Shown here piece after piece: positions 60,823-64,000 of a DNA stretch of 64,000 nucleotides. The notes under the pieces are model-generated. The model was given only the letters and a program-made list of their open reading frames with translations, was not told the DNA's origin and did not search any database. Within the stretch, counting starts at the first letter, position 1, and every line of letters starts with the position of its first letter. This DNA is from Bacillota bacterium. Its GTDB lineage: Bacteria; Bacillota_I; Bacilli_A; RFN20; CAG-826. The DNA is taken from the NCBI GenBank assembly GCA_030537155.1, contig JAUNOH010000008.1:1-64000 (forward strand), written 5' to 3'. The position numbers and the translations under genes were made by a program.

Positions 60823-61624
60823 ATCTCAATAACTCCTTCTTCAACGCTCGGATCATGGTTAGCCAATACCCCAAGGCAGTTATCGTCGTCCTTACATTGA
60901 ATCAGCCATTCCAAGGATTTCATGGCAAGTTTGCCATTCACCGAAAAGCCAGGGATGATCTTGTTTTTGTATGATTCGGGACATAGGCCGCATCCCCTGC
61001 TATCACGAGGCATTTTCCATCATCGCCATTTAGGATGACGCTAAGATGGCCAAGGCTATGCCCGGGCGTGGAAACCAAGACGATTTTGCCATCTCCGTAT
61101 AAATCATAGCTTTTGCCGACTGGGCCGATTCCGGTCTCGAGGAATTCAAAGCCGGTGAGTTTTACCATTTCCCAATCGGATTTAATGTTCCTGAAGCCTG
61201 ATTTAGAAGCGTCTACGATCTCCTTTTTGCTAGCCAAAAAGCATTTAGCGTCTTTAACTAACCTCGTCCCGCTGGTGTGGTCAAAGTCCAGGTGGGTGTA
61301 GACCACATAATCCAAATCGCTATCCTTGATGCCTAAGGCGCTGAGCCTATGATCTATCGCCTCTTCTTTTTTGATCAAAGGAGCAGACACTTTGTTCAAT
61401 AAGCCTAGGAATTGCTTCGGCTTTTCTTCCGCATATTTGGAATCCCAGCCCGTATCGACCAAAACCTTATGATCGCCATACTCGATTAGATACGAAGATA
61501 CGGGAAGATCGACTTTCTTCTTTTTGCTTCTGAATAGCCCTAGCTTTGCGGTTGGGTTTTTCTCATGGAGGGGAATAGCGATATCGACCCTGACCTTGCC
61601 GGTATGGAATATGTGGAGTTTCAT
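60819..61624 (-). pseudogene. Metallo-beta-lactamase-fold lactonase-like, frameshifted
   Basis: This frame encodes a metallo-hydrolase with THLDFDHTSG (HxDH motif), STPGHSLGH and AGDAAY, like N-acyl-homoserine-lactonase relatives. After AAYVP it goes out of frame. Adding one C at the CCC run (60978-60980) rejoins PESYKNKIIPGF, then NGKLAMKSLEW and LANHDPSVEEG carrying the last His. The 806-nt length fits one missing base (about 268 codons). The natural substrate need not be AHL; many such enzymes act on other lactones or esters. Confidence 0.87.
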
Positions 61625-61980
61625 GAAGGTTCTCCACTCCTATCGGGAAGGGAAGAGGCGATTGTTTTAGCCAACAGAAACGTTTCGATCAGTTTATCGA
61701 AACTTTCCGCATCTGGGTCGAAATAATAATAGTTCTTCGTCCCCTCTTTCCTAACTTTGATTATGCCGGCGCTTTTGAGGATGGAGAGCTGATGGGAGAC
61801 GGCCGGCCTAGACAGATTCGTCTTTGCGGTTATCTCCCCCACTCTCACGCCTTCGCAATCGCCCATCTTAATCATTTCCAAGATGAGATGCTGCCTGGTT
61901 TGGTCTCCTATCGCAGACAATAACGGAGCACACTCTTTGAGCTTATTGGTCAGTATTTCGATTTGTTCCTTATCCGGCAT
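61621..61980 (-). CDS. ArsR-family regulator
   Basis: This 119-residue winged-helix regulator has PLLSAIGDQTRQHLILEMIKMG, VGEITAKTNLSRPAVSHQLSILKSAGIIKVRKEGTKNYYYFD, typical of ArsR. A metal-binding Cys motif in helix 3 is absent, so it may sense something other than a metal. It overlaps the lactonase-like gene by 4 bases and probably represses this operon. Confidence 0.92.
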   Translation of the reverse strand: MPDKEQIEILTNKLKECAPLLSAIGDQTRQHLILEMIKMGDCEGVRVGEITAKTNLSRPAVSHQLSILKSAGIIKVRKEGTKNYYYFDPDAESFDKLIETFLLAKTIASSLPDRSGEPS

Positions 61981-61994
61981 GTTCTTTCCTTTCG

Positions 61995-62012
61995 TTTAAA
62001 GGTTTAAACCAT
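61995..62012 (-). promoter_or_regulatory. ArsR operator candidate
   Basis: GGTTTAAACC (62001-62010) is a perfect palindrome next to a further GTTTAAA, 20 bp before the arsR-like start codon. Confidence 0.55.
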
Positions 62013-62114
62013 TGATATGATACTAAAAAGGAGCCGTTTTTGGTGATTGGTAAAGAAACTGTAGACGGAAGACGCGAAAAACTTTTAATAAGCAGGCGGA
62101 GGTTCGTCCGAAGA

Positions 62115-62150
62115 AAGAAAAAATCCTGACACATGTTGTATCAGGATTGA
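62115..62150 (-). terminator. Terminator of the kinase-antitoxin pair
   Basis: The AATCCTGA/TCAGGATT stem (62122-62148) is followed on the minus strand by TTTTTTCT, 140 bp beyond the kinase stop. Confidence 0.7.
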
Positions 62151-62164
62151 TTTACTTAGCTGTG

Positions 62165-62230
62165 TGAGTTGTACAATTTCGATACAAAACCCACAAAATG
62201 CAGGGGTGAGTTGTACGAAAAAGATACAAA
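62165..62230. repeat. Two direct repeats with inverted half-sites
   Basis: TGAGTTGTAC-N6-GATACAAA occurs at 62165-62188 and 62207-62230, 42 bp apart (about four helical turns). Each unit holds TTGTA/TACAA inverted arms. They look like tandem operator sites on one face of the DNA. Nothing else is recognised in 62151-62288 except GGGAAT/ATTCCC, a short inverted repeat near 62246-62261. Confidence 0.6.
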
Positions 62231-62288
62231 TTCGGTGGTTCTACGGGAATCGAATTCCCAAAGGGGGTTTGGAAGACCGCCTTCGGCA

Positions 62289-63230
62289 TCATTTAACCGA
62301 TTTCAGGAGGATCTCCTCATAACGGATCCTGAAGGTCTCGATGTAGTACCTTTTCCTCTCGTCGCTCATGACGGCAACGTCCATGAACGATGATGGTATG
62401 CCGTTTATGAATTCAACGATGTCGTCGAATCTCTCTCCGACCAGGGATGCGATCTTTTTCATCGATTTCCTAAGATCACCGTTATCGAGCTTGACCAGTT
62501 CCTCGTTCCTGATCCTTCTCTCCTGCTCGTCCTCGTAGGCGGTCACGCCGTTGGTGGCAGAACTATATAGCCTCTTGGGGTCGGAAAGAAGCTCCCTTAT
62601 CCTCTCGTCGGCGCTCTTCCCATAGAAGCAGTTGCCGCAATCGAATATCGGGGCCATCACATATCTTCCCTCATCCTTGAACTTGATGACGCCCCAGTTG
62701 TCCTCATGGCGGTCGTTGTTGTTGATGAGCATGTCAATTATGGCGACGTCGAAGAACCTTTCCTTGGCCCCGCCTATGACGCCTAGGACGGTGTTGTGCT
62801 CCAGCTGGAAGATTATCTCGTTGATGTTAGACGGCGAGACGAAGGACTCGTCGTTCCTAGAGGCGATTATTGGGCTGGCGTCGTTCCTCAAGGCGGTGTA
62901 GGGAATCAATAGCTCGTTCTTGTCGTCCTCGATGAAATCCTTGCAGGCGCAGACGACCTTGTATCTCTTCCCGTCATGGCAGATCCCCAAAACCGTCTTC
63001 TGGGCGTCGTAGCCGAGAATTTCGTAGATATGGCTCCCGATGTACTCGCTTAATGGCGAGGTGACGTAGGAAATCCCCCTGACGTTGTCCATCCCGAGCG
63101 TGTTCTTCGGGAATTTGAGGATATAGAAGCCCTCGTCAAAGACGATTCCCCTCTTCTCCCCGGCCCTGCCGCCGTATTCTAGGTTCCTGGGGCTAAGCCC
63201 ACAGCCGGTAAAGTCAACCATCTCCGTCAT
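62289..63230 (-). CDS. HipA/CtkA-like protein kinase
   Basis: This 313-residue protein resembles the HipA-like kinase CtkA. A glycine-rich start (YGGRAGEKRGIVF) and YILKFPK with Lys39 form the ATP site. The catalytic loop is NNDRHEDNWG (Asp173, Asn178), and APIFDCGN (Asp197) takes the DFG role. HipA-like kinases act as toxins or effectors by phosphorylating host proteins. It overlaps the ribbon-helix-helix partner by 4 bases (ATGA). Confidence 0.85.
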   Translation of the reverse strand: MTEMVDFTGCGLSPRNLEYGGRAGEKRGIVFDEGFYILKFPKNTLGMDNVRGISYVTSPLSEYIGSHIYEILGYDAQKTVLGICHDGKRYKVVCACKDFIEDDKNELLIPYTALRNDASPIIASRNDESFVSPSNINEIIFQLEHNTVLGVIGGAKERFFDVAIIDMLINNNDRHEDNWGVIKFKDEGRYVMAPIFDCGNCFYGKSADERIRELLSDPKRLYSSATNGVTAYEDEQERRIRNEELVKLDNGDLRKSMKKIASLVGERFDDIVEFINGIPSSFMDVAVMSDERKRYYIETFRIRYEEILLKSVK

Positions 63231-63613
63231 AACGCATATCTCCTAATTAGCTTCCTCCACTGCCCCTCGTCCAGCATGTGCTTGGAGACCTCCTTCTTGG
63301 CCTGGACGTCGATCGCGTCGGCCATGTTCATGTAGAGGCCATAGTCCCCTGCCCTATCCGCCTCCTCGGCCTTCTCCACGAGGTCCTCCATGGTCTTGGA
63401 GAGGGGGAAGTCTATCTCAACGTCATTGTTGATGTATCTGTAGATGGGGTTTTCCTCGATGTCCTTCCTAATCAATTCGAGGATGTAGGCGTTGATGTTG
63501 TCGACCGATGATAGCCTATCCAAAACCTCCCCGTCGTCCTTCCTGACGCGGAACTTGATGGACCTGTAATTGTCCTTGATATAGGAGTTGACGTATCCCT
63601 GCTGGTCGAACAT
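63227..63613 (-). CDS. Ribbon-helix-helix partner of the HipA-like kinase
   Basis: This 128-residue protein has a probable ribbon-helix-helix N-terminus (SIKFRVRKDDGEVLDRLSSVDNINAYILELIRKDIEE) and a helical C-terminal part rich in Glu, Asp and Lys. Classical HipA pairs with an XRE protein, HipB; this partner is different. A TATAAT lies upstream on the minus strand, followed by GAGGAAA before the ATG. It is a likely antitoxin and autoregulator. Confidence 0.68.
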   Translation of the reverse strand: MFDQQGYVNSYIKDNYRSIKFRVRKDDGEVLDRLSSVDNINAYILELIRKDIEENPIYRYINNDVEIDFPLSKTMEDLVEKAEEADRAGDYGLYMNMADAIDVQAKKEVSKHMLDEGQWRKLIRRYAL

Positions 63614-63690
63614 GTATGTTTCCTCGTTGCTATTATAACATTTGGGGGCAAATGTATGAATACCTTTTCTTTAGCGCACGGAAAAAGGCG

Positions 63691-63723
63691 CTTATCCCCG
63701 GGTTCGATTCCTTCCGGACTCCT
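63691..63723 (+). other. tRNA-like 3' fragment
   Basis: CCCCGGGTTCGATTCC and TTCCGGACTCC look like the T-arm and 3' acceptor strand of a tRNA; no matching 5' half lies upstream. It may be the leftover of a tRNA gene used as an integration site, or chance similarity. Confidence 0.35.
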
Positions 63724-63872
63724 AAAAAATAAGTATTGTCGGCTAGGGTACTACGGGACATTTGGGGAAATCAGCCCATGCCGATGGTGTTAACAACCTC
63801 GAAAACCTCAAAAAATGGCCAAAAATAACAAAAATGCCTCAGTTTTTTTGTACTGAAGCAAATGTTTTGATC

Positions 63873-63949
63873 TGGGGCGCGATACGGGAGTTGAACCCGT
63901 TCATGACCGGTTCACAGCCGGTTGTGTTAACCGTTTCACCAATCGCGCC
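63873..63949 (-). tRNA. tRNA-His (GTG)
   Basis: A 77-nt gene with an extra 5' G opposite C73, acceptor GCGCGAT/ATCGCGC, anticodon loop CTGTGAA (GTG) between CCGG arms, a T-arm with TTCAACT, and encoded CCA. The G(-1) is the tRNA-His identity mark. Confidence 0.95.
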
Positions 63950-64000
63950 ACGCCGTATAAATATATCGACCGCCACTGCCCTTGTCAAAACAAGTTTTGC

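Noticed and set aside
48249-61624. A quorum-sensing circuit linking luxS to the lactonase-like gene
   Set aside because: LuxS makes AI-2, not acyl-homoserine lactone, and the lactonase-like gene is frameshifted with an uncertain substrate.
63780-63850. Similarity of AACCTCAAAAA near the right end to the CRISPR leader
   Set aside because: Only about 11 AT-rich bases match, with no repeat unit or cas gene near, so chance is likely.

Overview
The window looks like a chromosomal segment of an uncultured Bacillota (Bacilli-like) bacterium, probably host-associated. This rests on a type II-A CRISPR locus, a T-box leader on metNIQ, many G+C-stem/U-tract terminators, PepC/PepT peptidases, LuxS, PotABCD, and tRNA genes that encode their CCA ends. 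TGA, TAG and TAA all serve as stops, so the standard bacterial code applies. Core genes have C/G-rich third codon positions. The cas, toxin-antitoxin and 57-62 kb genes look AT-richer, which suggests acquired DNA; I could not run a composition plot.

Layout. 0-6.4 kb: complete type II-A CRISPR-Cas operon on the minus strand (cas9-cas1-cas2-csn2), with leader and leader-proximal repeat at the left edge and a divergent tracrRNA beyond cas9. 6.5-9.9 kb: four-gene redox/membrane operon (flavin-reductase-like, NmrA-like, DUF1295-like, 7-TM). 10-19.7 kb: AbiE-type toxin-antitoxin with a frameshifted toxin, tRNA-Arg/Cys, a broken response-regulator junction, SDR, methyltransferase, RelB-PIN and RelBE-type modules, a second tRNA-Arg, and T-box-controlled metNIQ. 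19.7-26.3 kb: polyamine transporter potABCD with a long structured G-tract leader, divergent from a thioredoxin-like lipoprotein. 26-49.8 kb: housekeeping genes (LemA, PepC, PepT, MscS, uridine kinase-like, DJ-1, Mrp, MarR-regulated heterodimeric ABC exporter, HAD, HIT), a 36-residue toxin-like membrane peptide, and a TIR-methyltransferase fusion in an operon with luxS and an acetyltransferase. 50-62 kb: 3-hydroxyacyl-CoA dehydrogenase, XRE regulators, a TetR-linked ABC exporter operon with both genes broken, MarR-SDR, nitroreductase and an ArsR-lactonase pair with the lactonase frameshifted. 62-64 kb: HipA/CtkA-like kinase with a ribbon-helix-helix partner, near tRNA-like fragments, then tRNA-His.

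How it fits together. Defence and conflict genes are spread through the window: CRISPR, AbiE, two RelB-type modules, a HipA-like kinase pair, a small toxin-like peptide and the TIR-methyltransferase. The most novel candidate is the TIR-SAM-methyltransferase fusion (46913-48226) upstream of luxS, which could couple NAD- or TIR-based signalling to SAM use and AI-2 production. A second window-wide signal is a set of genes whose start codon lies 6-7 nt after a -10 hexamer with no Shine-Dalgarno site, as expected of leaderless mRNAs.
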